40,452 bases of DNA, taken from contig DVFM01000083.1 of NCBI GenBank assembly GCA_018713245.1, positions 1-40,452 on the forward strand, in the 5' to 3' direction. The stretch comes from Candidatus Merdivicinus intestinavium (lineage in GTDB: Bacteria > Bacillota > Clostridia > Oscillospirales > Ruminococcaceae). Made by a program: the position numbers and the translations under genes. The notes under the pieces were generated by a model. That model ran no database searches and had not been told where the DNA came from. It saw only the letters and a program-made list of their open reading frames with translations. Every line of letters begins with the position of its first letter. Position 1 is the stretch's first letter. Shown here piece by piece: positions 1-7,029 of this stretch.

Positions 1-31
1 CGCCGCGGCTTGAGATTCTCGCGCTGGGATT
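1..31. repeat. 31-bp direct repeat, copy 1
   Basis: This 31-bp stretch, beginning cgccgcggcttgagattctc, is repeated at 110-140 with a single C/T difference. The spacing is 109 bp. It lies in non-coding GC-rich DNA upstream of yqzL-recO and is cut by the window edge, so the true repeat may extend leftwards. Its core, cgccgcggct, recurs in the 4470-4800 intergenic region. Confidence 0.75.
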
Positions 32-109
32 TGGCTGGCGCGGACGAGCCGCGTCTCTGGGGGATGGGGTCCCGTTCTGCTAACATAGCCGGTGCCCGGG
101 CGGCCATGT

Positions 110-140
110 CGCCGCGGCTTGAGATTCTCGCGCCGGGATT
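110..140. repeat. 31-bp direct repeat, copy 2
   Basis: Second copy of the repeat at 1-31 (30 of 31 bases identical). With the preceding four bases it forms atgtcgccgcggct (106-119), which is found exactly at 4474-4487. This suggests a dispersed intergenic element rather than a local duplication only. No coding function is apparent: the short reading frames here have no ribosome-binding site. Confidence 0.75.
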
Positions 141-175
141 CTCTGCGGCGTAAAAAAATACCAGCTTTAAAAAAT

Positions 176-228
176 CCTCCGGCGGATATGCTAATAACGG
201 GACAACACCCGCATTTCAACGCCGGAGG
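176..228 (+). promoter_or_regulatory. Inverted repeat flanking a possible promoter and containing the yqzL ribosome-binding site
   Basis: A perfect 9-bp inverted repeat has its left arm at 176-184 (cctccggcg) and its right arm at 220-228 (cgccggagg). The right arm contains GGAGG (224-228), the Shine-Dalgarno for the ATG at 237. The left arm is therefore an anti-Shine-Dalgarno. Between the arms is a possible extended -10 (TG-C-TAATAA, 189-197). A transcript entering from upstream could mask the site, while one starting near 203 would lack the left arm. The repeat is seen; the regulatory reading is inference. Confidence 0.45.
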
Positions 229-236
229 CCAAAGCT

Positions 237-434
237 ATGGAAAACAAATCTCTGCAAAACGCCTGGGAACATTTTGAACAGACCGGCAGCATCGCCGATT
301 ATCTGACCTATAAGGCACTGGAAGGAGGCACGCCCTTTGACGGTCAAAACCCGTGGTATCGTCCTGGGGCAGATCCCCATGCGGGATCAGGACAAAAAGC
401 TCGTGATTCTCACGGAGGACATGGGGCTCATTGA
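237..434 (+). CDS. YqzL-like small protein, C-terminus overlapping recO
   Basis: The first ~30 residues (NAWEHFEQTGSIADYLTYKA) match the YqzL family, short proteins of unknown function encoded directly upstream of recO in Firmicutes. The ATG at 237 has GGAGG eight bases upstream. YqzL proteins are usually about 45-50 residues, whereas this frame runs 65 codons and its last 33 lie inside recO in another frame. That tail (rich in G, H, R and P) looks like recO read out of frame rather than a conserved domain. Either the protein has been extended by loss of its stop or the overlap is a normal translational coupling device. The family call rests on the N-terminal motif and the position next to recO. 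Confidence 0.7.
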   Translation: MENKSLQNAWEHFEQTGSIADYLTYKALEGGTPFDGQNPWYRPGADPHAGSGQKARDSHGGHGAH

Positions 435-1080
435 AGCCATCGGGCGGCATATCGGCGGAGCGCGCTCCAAGCTCTCCGCCGCCGCGGAAATCCTCGCCTA
501 CGACGACCTCTGCCTCTACTCCGGCAAAAGCGGGTACATAGTGGATTCCGCCGATCTTCTGCGGAATTTTTACGGCCTGCGGACGGACCTGCAGAAAATC
601 TCGCTGGCGAGCTATCTCTGCGAACTCACCCGCTTTATCCTTCCCGACCGGGACAACGGCGGCGCCTGCCTGAAACTGCTGCTCAACACCCTCTGGCTGC
701 TGGAACAGGGGAAACGCTCCCCCGCCCTGCTCAAGGCTGTTTACGAGCTGCGGGTGCTCTGCCTGTCCGGCTTTGCGCCGGATTTAAGCGGCTGTTTGCG
801 GTGCGGCGCGGAGGAAGAGCTCACCTTTTTCCCGCTGGACGGAACCCTTTTCTGCGAAAACTGCCTGGACGCCATGCCCGCCGACCGGCCGCGGATGAAG
901 CTCCCTCAGCCGGTATTCCTCGCTATGCGGCATATCTGCGAAGCGCCGGACGAAAAGCTCTTTTCCTTCAAGCTGACCCCGGACAGCGAAAACGCCCTGG
1001 GGCTGGTGACGGAATATTTCGCCCTCTGCCAGACCGGCGGGCAGTTCAAATCGCTGGATTTTTACAAAAGCATCAGATGA
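337..1080 (+). CDS. recO: DNA repair protein RecO
   Basis: RecO works in the RecFOR pathway, displacing SSB and loading RecA onto single-stranded gaps. The 247-aa product has the N-terminal OB-fold opening (TVKTRGIVLGQ) and a helical C-terminal part carrying a zinc-binding CxxC...CxxC set at Cys153, Cys156, Cys173 and Cys176, as in Gram-positive RecO. The start is the TTG at 337: AAGGAGG (322-328) is eight bases upstream, and the N-terminus begins at the family's usual position. The gene lies inside the 3' part of the yqzL-like frame and 18 bp before the DUF3267 gene, which suggests co-transcription. Confidence 0.93.
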   Translation: MTVKTRGIVLGQIPMRDQDKKLVILTEDMGLIEAIGRHIGGARSKLSAAAEILAYDDLCLYSGKSGYIVDSADLLRNFYGLRTDLQKISLASYLCELTRFILPDRDNGGACLKLLLNTLWLLEQGKRSPALLKAVYELRVLCLSGFAPDLSGCLRCGAEEELTFFPLDGTLFCENCLDAMPADRPRMKLPQPVFLAMRHICEAPDEKLFSFKLTPDSENALGLVTEYFALCQTGGQFKSLDFYKSIR

Positions 1081-1098
1081 CAGGAAGGAGAGACGTCC

Positions 1099-1704
1099 AT
1101 GAAGGCGTTCGACACACTGCCCGAAGGCTATTGTGAAATATTAAATCTGAATCTGCAAAAGGATAAAAAGACCGCTCTGCTGGTCAACGGCCTTGCGCTG
1201 CTGATTATGGCGGCAATGCTGATCCCCGTTCTGTTTCTCGTGCCGGTCGGGCCGCTATTTGATTTGTCGGACCCGGTCCTTTATTTCCTGCGGTGGGGCG
1301 TGCTGCTGGCCGGCGCGGCGGCCTACATCATCCTTCATGAGTGGACCCACGGCTTCGCCATGGGCCGGTACGGAAAAAGCCGGGTTCAATACGGATTCAC
1401 CGGCCTTTACGCTTATGCGGGAAGCGCGGATTATTTTCCGAAGCGCGCTTACATTGTCATTGCCCTGGCGCCCCTTGTGCTGTGGGGCGTGATTCTGCTC
1501 GTCTTTCTCCCGCTGGTCCCGGCGGATTGGTTCTGGATCGTTTACGGGCTTCAGATCGCCAACATCGGCGGCGCAGCCGGAGATTTGTATGTGGTGTGGC
1601 GGTTCCGGAAATTTCCCGGCGATATTCTTGTCCGGGACGACGGCGTTTCCATGACAGTGTTTGCAAAAGAAGCCGGAATCCCCGAAACGGCGGGCGGCCG
1701 ATGA
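1099..1704 (+). CDS. DUF3267 putative zincin-like membrane metalloprotease
   Basis: A 201-aa integral membrane protein with hydrophobic segments at roughly residues 25-50, 62-82, 115-140 and 143-158. At the end of the second segment is HEWTH (80-84), an HExxH zinc motif. A later membrane segment has Asn155 and Asp162 in NIGGAAGD, reminiscent of the third metal ligand of site-2-protease-like enzymes. This matches DUF3267, an uncharacterised putative peptidase family common in Firmicutes. The Shine-Dalgarno AAGGAGAG precedes the ATG at 1099. The substrate is unknown. It probably shares a transcript with recO. Confidence 0.8.
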   Translation: MKAFDTLPEGYCEILNLNLQKDKKTALLVNGLALLIMAAMLIPVLFLVPVGPLFDLSDPVLYFLRWGVLLAGAAAYIILHEWTHGFAMGRYGKSRVQYGFTGLYAYAGSADYFPKRAYIVIALAPLVLWGVILLVFLPLVPADWFWIVYGLQIANIGGAAGDLYVVWRFRKFPGDILVRDDGVSMTVFAKEAGIPETAGGR

Positions 1705-1784
1705 CCGCCCCTGCAAATCGTTTTCGGATGCGTTTCGGAAAATTTGCTGGAATAAATTCGCGCCCAGATGAAAGGAGGTTTTTT

Positions 1785-2045
1785 ATGAATATTTTCACGA
1801 AAAAAGAACTGACTTCCACCTTCTCCATGGCGGAGCAGGCAAAAATCCGGGAAATCCTGTCGGCAAACAGCATTGAATATACCATCAAAACCGTCAACCG
1901 CAAAAGCCCCTCCCCCATGGCCGCCGGTTCCCGGGCCGCGGCGGGGACGCTGGGGGAAAATTTGCAGGCGGAACTGGAATACATTTTCTATGTCTCCAAT
2001 AAACAATATGAAGAAGCAAAACGCCTGATTCATCAATCAAATTGA
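1785..2045 (+). CDS. Small DUF2007-like protein
   Basis: An 86-aa soluble protein. The start is the ATG at 1785, preceded by AAAGGAGG (1771-1778). The layout resembles DUF2007 (putative signal-transducing protein): an N-terminal part (EQAKIREILSANSIEYTIKT) like the family's repeat about an agent acting at two levels, a polar loop rich in Ala, Gly and Ser, and a C-terminal strand-helix (YIFYVSNKQYEEAKRLI). The family match is by eye and tentative. It ends 10 bp before mutS2, so the two are likely co-transcribed. No catalytic residues are evident. Confidence 0.6.
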   Translation: MNIFTKKELTSTFSMAEQAKIREILSANSIEYTIKTVNRKSPSPMAAGSRAAAGTLGENLQAELEYIFYVSNKQYEEAKRLIHQSN

Positions 2046-2055
2046 GGTACTCGCT

Positions 2056-4455
2056 ATGATACACAAAAAATACACCAAAGTTCTGGAACTGGACAAGGTG
2101 CTGGAAATGCTGGCGGAGGAAACCTGCTGCGAAACTTCCCGCCAGATGGCCCTGTCCATTGAGCCGGAAACCGACATTGACGAAGTCACCCGCTCCCTGA
2201 AGCGCACCGACGACGCCTTCAACCTCTCCGTCCGGTTCGGCTCCCCCGCTTTTTCGGGGATGCACGACCCCGGCGGGAAGCTCAAGGTCGCCATGGCGGG
2301 AGGCGTCCTCTCCATTCGGGACCTTTTGAACATCGGCGCCGTGCTGCGCCAGTCCCGCTCCCTGCTCCAGTGGGCGCGGCAATTTGAGGACGAGGAAAAT
2401 TCCATCACCGAGGGGCTCTTCTCCCTTTACACCAATCAATCCCTGGAGCGGGACATTTCCGCCGCCTTTGTCAATGAGGAAGAGGTAGCGGACACGGCCT
2501 CCGGCGAACTCCTGGCCATCCGGCGGAAGATCCGCCAGACCGAGCTGAAGGTCCGGGAGCGGATGGATAAGCTCATTCACTCCAACACCTACCAGAAATA
2601 CCTCCAGGACTCCATCGTCACCATGCGGGACGGGCGCTTCGTGGTGCCCGTCAAGGCGGAATACCGGGGCGCGGTGGACGGCCTGGTCCACGACACCTCC
2701 GCTTCCGGCTCCACCTACTTCATCGAACCCATGGGGGTTGTGGAAGCAAACAACGAAATCCGGGTTCTCCAGGCCAAGGAAAAAGAGGAAATCGAGCGGA
2801 TTCTGGCGGAATTTTCCGCCCGCTGCGCCGACTGCGGCGAGGACATCACCCTCCTGTTCGGCAAGCTCATGGACCTGAACGTCCTCTTTGCAAAAAGCCG
2901 GCTGGCCTCCAAAATGAACGCCATCATGCCCGCCGTCACCGAAAACGGCTGTCTTGAGCTCAAAAAAGCGCGCCATCCCCTCATCGACCCCAAAAAGGTG
3001 GTGCCGGTCGATGTGCGGCTGGGCGGGGAATTCACCTGTCTGGTCATCACCGGCCCCAACACCGGCGGCAAGACCGTCACCCTAAAGACCATCGGCCTTC
3101 TGACCCTGATGGCCATGTGCGGGCTGCTCATCCCGGTTTCCTCCGGCTCCACCATCTCCACCTTTGAAAACATCCTGGTGGCCATCGGCGACGAACAGAG
3201 CATTGAACAGTCCCTGTCCACCTTCTCCGCCCATATGACCAACCTGGTTTCCATTCTGAAGGAAGCGGACTACCGCTCCCTGGTGCTGATGGATGAGCTC
3301 TGTTCCGGCACCGACCCGGTGGAGGGCGCGGCGCTGGCCATCGCCATTCTGGAAAAATTCCGCAAGCGCAGCTGCCGCGTGGCGGCCACCACCCACTATG
3401 CGGAACTGAAAATGTACGCTTTGCAGACCGAAAAAGTGGAAAACGCCTGCTGCGAATTCGATGTGGAGAGCCTGAAGCCCACCTACCGCCTGCTCATCGG
3501 GGTTCCGGGGCGGTCCAACGCTTTCGCCATTTCCCAGAAGCTGGGGCTGGCGGACGACATCATCGACCACGCCAAGGAGCTGGTCCAGAGCGAAAACAAG
3601 CGGTTTGAGGACGTAATTGAATCCCTGGAAGCCTCCCGGCAGGAATTTGAAGCCCGTACCCGGGAAGTGGAGGAAGCGCAGGCGGAGATCAACCGGGCCC
3701 GGAAGGAAATTAAGGACTACCAGCAGAAACTGGCGGCAGAGCGCGCCGCCGAGGTGGAAAAGGCCAAACAGCAGGCCATGCAGATTGTTTCCCAGGTTCA
3801 GGGGCAGGCCAACGCCCTCATGGACGAGCTCAACGACATCCGCAAAGAGCAGGACAAGGCGGAATTTTCCAAGCGCGCCCTGGCCGCCCGGTCCCAGCTC
3901 CGCTCCCGGCTGGGGAAAATGTACGACACGGCCAATCCCGTCTCCGGCGGGCCCTCCAACGACGGCTATGTTCTCCCCCGCCCCCTGAAAAAGGGCGACG
4001 CGGTTCTCATTGTGGACATTGACAAGGAGGGCACCGTCATTCAGGACCCGGACAAATCCGGCAATGTACTGGTTCAGGCGGGCATCATCAAAACCAAGGC
4101 GAAGCTCGAAAATCTCCGCCTGATTGAGAAAAAGAAAGTGCAGTTCAACGGCTCCAATGTGGGAAAACAGCGCGGTTCCGTGAGCCGGTCGGTGAATGTA
4201 TCCGGCCGCCGCGCCCCCACCGAGTGCGATCTCCGGGGGATGACCACCGACGAAGCGATTTTCGTACTGGACGCTTTTCTGGACAACTGCGTCCTGACCC
4301 ATGTGAATCAAGCCACCATCATCCACGGCCGGGGCACCGGCGCGCTGCGGGCCGCTGTTCAGAAGCGTCTGAAGGAGCTCAAATGCGTGAAATCCTTCCG
4401 TCTGGGCGTTTACGGCGAGGGCGAGGACGGCGTCACCATTGTGGAACTCAAATAG
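2056..4455 (+). CDS. mutS2: Endonuclease MutS2
   Basis: The 799-aa product has the MutS2 layout: an N-terminal core and clamp region without the mismatch-recognition domain of MutS1, an ATPase with Walker A GPNTGGKT (333-340) and Walker B LVLMDE (Asp413-Glu414), a long coiled coil around residues 515-620, a KOW-like segment, and a C-terminal Smr nuclease domain with DLRG (725-728) and HGRGTG (757-762). MutS2 is implicated in suppressing homologous recombination and in rescuing collided ribosomes. Length is normal. An AGCGGCG-GAT-CGCCGCT hairpin (4454-4470) lies across the stop codon but has no following T-run. Confidence 0.96.
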   Translation: MIHKKYTKVLELDKVLEMLAEETCCETSRQMALSIEPETDIDEVTRSLKRTDDAFNLSVRFGSPAFSGMHDPGGKLKVAMAGGVLSIRDLLNIGAVLRQSRSLLQWARQFEDEENSITEGLFSLYTNQSLERDISAAFVNEEEVADTASGELLAIRRKIRQTELKVRERMDKLIHSNTYQKYLQDSIVTMRDGRFVVPVKAEYRGAVDGLVHDTSASGSTYFIEPMGVVEANNEIRVLQAKEKEEIERILAEFSARCADCGEDITLLFGKLMDLNVLFAKSRLASKMNAIMPAVTENGCLELKKARHPLIDPKKVVPVDVRLGGEFTCLVITGPNTGGKTVTLKTIGLLTLMAMCGLLIPVSSGSTISTFENILVAIGDEQSIEQSLSTFSAHMTNLVSILKEADYRSLVLMDELCSGTDPVEGAALAIAILEKFRKRSCRVAATTHYAELKMYALQTEKVENACCEFDVESLKPTYRLLIGVPGRSNAFAISQKLGLADDIIDHAKELVQSENKRFEDVIESLEASRQEFEARTREVEEAQAEINRARKEIKDYQQKLAAERAAEVEKAKQQAMQIVSQVQGQANALMDELNDIRKEQDKAEFSKRALAARSQLRSRLGKMYDTANPVSGGPSNDGYVLPRPLKKGDAVLIVDIDKEGTVIQDPDKSGNVLVQAGIIKTKAKLENLRLIEKKKVQFNGSNVGKQRGSVSRSVNVSGRRAPTECDLRGMTTDEAIFVLDAFLDNCVLTHVNQATIIHGRGTGALRAAVQKRLKELKCVKSFRLGVYGEGEDGVTIVELK

Positions 4456-4470
4456 CGGCGGATCGCCGCT
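4454..4470 (+). other. Hairpin at the end of mutS2
   Basis: A perfect 7-bp stem (agcggcg / cgccgct) with a 3-base loop overlaps the TAG stop of mutS2. No T-run follows, so it is not a canonical intrinsic terminator. It may protect the 3' end of the message or mark the edge of the repeat element that starts at 4470. Confidence 0.5.
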
Positions 4471-4616
4471 GATATGTCGCCGCGGCTGTTTTCCCCGCGT
4501 CAGGCTTCGGCCGGCGTGAACAAGTCACGCCTTCGGCAGAGACCTCCCGCGCCCGGGGGCCGGGCAGCCGATTCGACGCAGCCGCACAGCTTCTTACCAA
4601 CTGCATAAGCCGTTGT
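4470..4616. repeat. GC-rich intergenic repeat, copy A
   Basis: This 147-bp segment is related to 4681-4800. Shared blocks in order include ccgcggctgtttt, ccccgcgtc, cttcggc, gattcgacgc, gccgcacagctt and aagccgttgt. Copy A has an extra piece containing a perfect 7-bp hairpin (ggcgtga-acaag-tcacgcc). Its last nine bases (agccgttgt, 4608-4616) form a perfect 9-bp stem with acaacggct (4625-4633). No protein is encoded. It shares atgtcgccgcggct with position 106. The nature of the element is unknown. Confidence 0.65.
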
Positions 4617-4680
4617 GATACACGACAACGGCTCGGTGCCGCAGTCCCCTATCGCGTTTTACTAAGCGCGGCTGTCCTTC

Positions 4681-4800
4681 TGATATGGCACCGCGGCTGT
4701 TTCCCCCGCGTCGGACTTCGGCGGAGGGTTCCCGCGCTCAGAGATCGGGCGGCCGATTCGACGCGGCCGCACAGCTTCCACTAGCTGCGCAAGCCGTTGT
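4681..4800. repeat. GC-rich intergenic repeat, copy B
   Basis: Diverged second copy of the element at 4470-4616, shorter because it lacks the internal hairpin piece. The last ~50 bp (gattcgacg ... aagccgttgt) are most alike, with around 85% identity by eye. Together the two copies fill most of the 500-bp gap between mutS2 and the kinase gene. Nothing else supportable was seen in the gap apart from the hairpin at 4894-4914. Confidence 0.6.
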
Positions 4801-4893
4801 CTCCTATTGCTTAAATAGGCGCACAAATTGCGTGCCGATGCAGCCGGATGCATCTCGGCGGAGGGATTCCCTGTTTTTCAAAAGTTTCCGCAG

Positions 4894-4914
4894 CGGGCCG
4901 GGTTTCCCGGCCCG
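4894..4914. other. Strong hairpin upstream of the kinase gene
   Basis: A perfect 9-bp stem, cgggccggg / cccggcccg, with a 3-base ttt loop. There is no T-run on either side, so it is not a standard intrinsic terminator. It lies 41 bp before the start codon at 4956 and could be a leader structure or a transcription barrier. Confidence 0.5.
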
Positions 4915-4955
4915 AAATACTGTCATTCTTATGTCCACAGAAAAGAGGTTTTTCT

Positions 4956-5939
4956 ATGATTGAAGGCTCCCTGATTGCCCGGCCGCTGACCGAAGAAGAG
5001 GTCCGGCTTGTTGCGGAGCGCCATTTCCCCGGGATGAAACGGCTGGGCTTTACCGCTCTGAAAGGAGGGCTTTTCAACAATACGGTCCGCATTGATTTCG
5101 CGGACGCGCCGCCTGTTATTCTCCGCGCCGGGCCGGTGCGGCCGGAGCTGCTTCTCCCTTATGAGCTCCATTTGATGGATGCCGAAGCCGAAGTGGACCG
5201 TCTCTGCGAAGAAGCGGGAATCCCCTGTTCCCATGTGCTGGCGGCGGACTCCTCCAAAACCCTGCTGGACCGGGATTACATGCTGGTGGCGTGCATTGAC
5301 TCGCTCCCCCTGTGCGACCCCGCCGTCCCGCCGGAGGCAAAGCCGGGCCTTTACCGGGAAACCGGCCGTCTGATGGCGCGGTTCCATCAAATCGGAGGCC
5401 GCTCCTTCGGCCGCGTGTATGATGTAACGAACGGAAACGGCAGCGGAAGCTGGGCGGAGGCGCTGATTGGGGAGCTGGCGGACATTTCCGGCATGCTGCT
5501 GGAAGCAAGCCTGATGGAGCGCGGGGTTCTCGACGGCGTCCGCGCCCTTTTGGAGGAAAACCGCGCCCTTCTGGAGTGCGGAAAGCCGCGGCTGGCCCAC
5601 ACCGACCTTTGGGAGGGGAACATTCTCGTCCGGCAAACCGGGGATCACTGGGAGGTGGCGGCCATCATTGACGGGGACCGCGCCTATTTCGGCGACCCCG
5701 ACTATGATTTTTCCACTCCCTGGATGATAACACCCGACTTTCTGGCAGGCTATGGGAAAGCGCCGGAGGACTCCCCTGCCCGGCAAAAGAAGCTGCGCAT
5801 TTACCGGCTGCTTCTCGGCCTGGCCGAAGCCTATATCTGGGAAAAGGAATACAACAACCACCAGGCATATCTGGAGAAAAAGGCGGAAGTGGAGACTGCT
5901 CTCCGGGAAATTCCGCAGATGGAAGGAGCAAAAGAATGA
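4956..5939 (+). CDS. Aminoglycoside phosphotransferase-fold small-molecule kinase
   Basis: A 327-aa protein of the APH/choline-kinase fold. The catalytic loop is HTDLWEGN (His215 to Asn222, with Asp217 as the putative base), followed by the metal-binding IIDGD motif (Asp239) and FGDPDYDF. The N-lobe has a GGLFNN loop and a strand with VILRAG. The ATG at 4956 has AAGAGGT just upstream; a longer in-frame reading lacks a site. The substrate cannot be told from sequence: such enzymes phosphorylate sugars, choline, homoserine or aminoglycosides, and this is not evidence of resistance. The stop overlaps the asparaginase start by four bases (ATGA), so the two are translationally coupled. Confidence 0.8.
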   Translation: MIEGSLIARPLTEEEVRLVAERHFPGMKRLGFTALKGGLFNNTVRIDFADAPPVILRAGPVRPELLLPYELHLMDAEAEVDRLCEEAGIPCSHVLAADSSKTLLDRDYMLVACIDSLPLCDPAVPPEAKPGLYRETGRLMARFHQIGGRSFGRVYDVTNGNGSGSWAEALIGELADISGMLLEASLMERGVLDGVRALLEENRALLECGKPRLAHTDLWEGNILVRQTGDHWEVAAIIDGDRAYFGDPDYDFSTPWMITPDFLAGYGKAPEDSPARQKKLRIYRLLLGLAEAYIWEKEYNNHQAYLEKKAEVETALREIPQMEGAKE

Positions 5940-6928
5940 AAAAGATCCTGCTTCTCACAACCGGCGGCACCATCGCTTCGGTGCCGGGCGAGGACGGCCT
6001 CGTCCCGGAAGCCGCGCCGCCCGCTCTGACCCGGGTCATCCAGGAATTTTCGCGCCATTATGAAATTCAGAGCCGCAATATCCTGAATCTGGACAGCTCC
6101 AACATCCAGTCGGAGGAATGGCAGCTGATCGCCCGTTCGGTTTACGAATCCCTGCCGGATTACGACGGCATCGTTGTCACCCACGGCACCGACACCATGG
6201 CCTACACCGCCTCCATGCTCACCTTTATGCTGGAGAACCTCAAAAAGCCGGTGGTGCTCACCGGCTCGCAGATGCCCATTTCCCTCCCCCTCTCCGACGC
6301 CCCCGGAAACCTGGCCGCCGCCTTTGCCGCCGTGGACGCCGGGCTGCACGGGGTCAGCGTGGCGTTTAACCACAAGATCATCCTGGGCTGCCGGGCGGTC
6401 AAGGTGCGGGCCATGGGAATCGACGCCTTCGCCAGCGTCAACTCCCCCATCCGCGGCGAGGTCATGGCAAACGGGCTGGCGGTTTATGACAATTCTCCGC
6501 CGCCGGAGGGCGAAACGGCGCTCAACAGCCGCCTCTGCAACGACGTATTCCTGCTCAAGCTCATTCCCGGCACCAATCCCCGCATCTTCGACGCGCTGGC
6601 GCAGCTGCCCTACCGCGGCGTCATTCTGGAGGCGTTCGGGGCGGGCGGACTCCACTTCATCCGGCGGGACCTGTCGGAAAAGATCCGCGCGCTGGTGGAA
6701 AAGGGGATCGCCGTCGTGGTGTGCAGCCAATGCCTTTACGACGCCAGCGATTTCTCCATCTACGAGGTCGGCCGCAAAATCCTGGAAGCAGGCGCCATTC
6801 CGGCCGGCGATATGACCACCGAAGCCGCCGTCACCAAGCTGATGTGGGCGCTGGGGCAGACCGGCAGCCTGGATACAATCCGGGAAATTTTCGCCCGGAA
6901 CATTGCCGGAGAGATTCATTTTTCCTGA
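5936..6928 (+). CDS. L-asparaginase, type I
   Basis: Hydrolyses L-asparagine to aspartate and ammonia. The 330-aa product has both signature motifs: TTGGTIAS (8-15) with nucleophile Thr12, and HGTDTM (83-88) with Thr85 and Asp86. There is no signal peptide, so it is cytosolic, and its length fits the AnsA-type enzymes (about 330-340 aa). It overlaps the upstream kinase gene by ATGA and has GGAGCA a few bases before its start. The downstream gene has its own promoter, so the operon probably ends here, though no hairpin terminator was found. Confidence 0.9.
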   Translation: MKKILLLTTGGTIASVPGEDGLVPEAAPPALTRVIQEFSRHYEIQSRNILNLDSSNIQSEEWQLIARSVYESLPDYDGIVVTHGTDTMAYTASMLTFMLENLKKPVVLTGSQMPISLPLSDAPGNLAAAFAAVDAGLHGVSVAFNHKIILGCRAVKVRAMGIDAFASVNSPIRGEVMANGLAVYDNSPPPEGETALNSRLCNDVFLLKLIPGTNPRIFDALAQLPYRGVILEAFGAGGLHFIRRDLSEKIRALVEKGIAVVVCSQCLYDASDFSIYEVGRKILEAGAIPAGDMTTEAAVTKLMWALGQTGSLDTIREIFARNIAGEIHFS

Positions 6929-6953
6929 TTGATTTCCAATTTTTTATTTCCTC

Positions 6954-6982
6954 TTGCCAAATCGGCCGTTTCCCGTTATACT
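6954..6982 (+). promoter_or_regulatory. Sigma-A type promoter for the GH35 gene
   Basis: TTGCCA (6954-6959) and TATACT (6977-6982) are separated by 17 bp, each matching five of six consensus bases. The promoter lies 47 bp upstream of the GH35 start codon. No clear operator palindrome was seen around it. Confidence 0.75.
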
Positions 6983-7029
6983 GGTATCAGATATTCCGGC
7001 GGACACCGCCGGGAAAAAGGAGGATATCC

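Noticed and set aside
92..277. A 61-codon frame upstream of yqzL
   Set aside because: It has no ribosome-binding site, overlaps the repeat and the yqzL leader, and reads as arginine/proline-rich shadow sequence.
4608..4633. A 9-bp stem with an 8-base loop as a terminator
   Set aside because: The stem is perfect but no T-run follows, and it is part of the repeat element; I kept it in the description of copy A only.
4956..5939. An aminoglycoside resistance gene
   Set aside because: The kinase fold is shared by many metabolic kinases, and the coupling to asparaginase does not suggest resistance.
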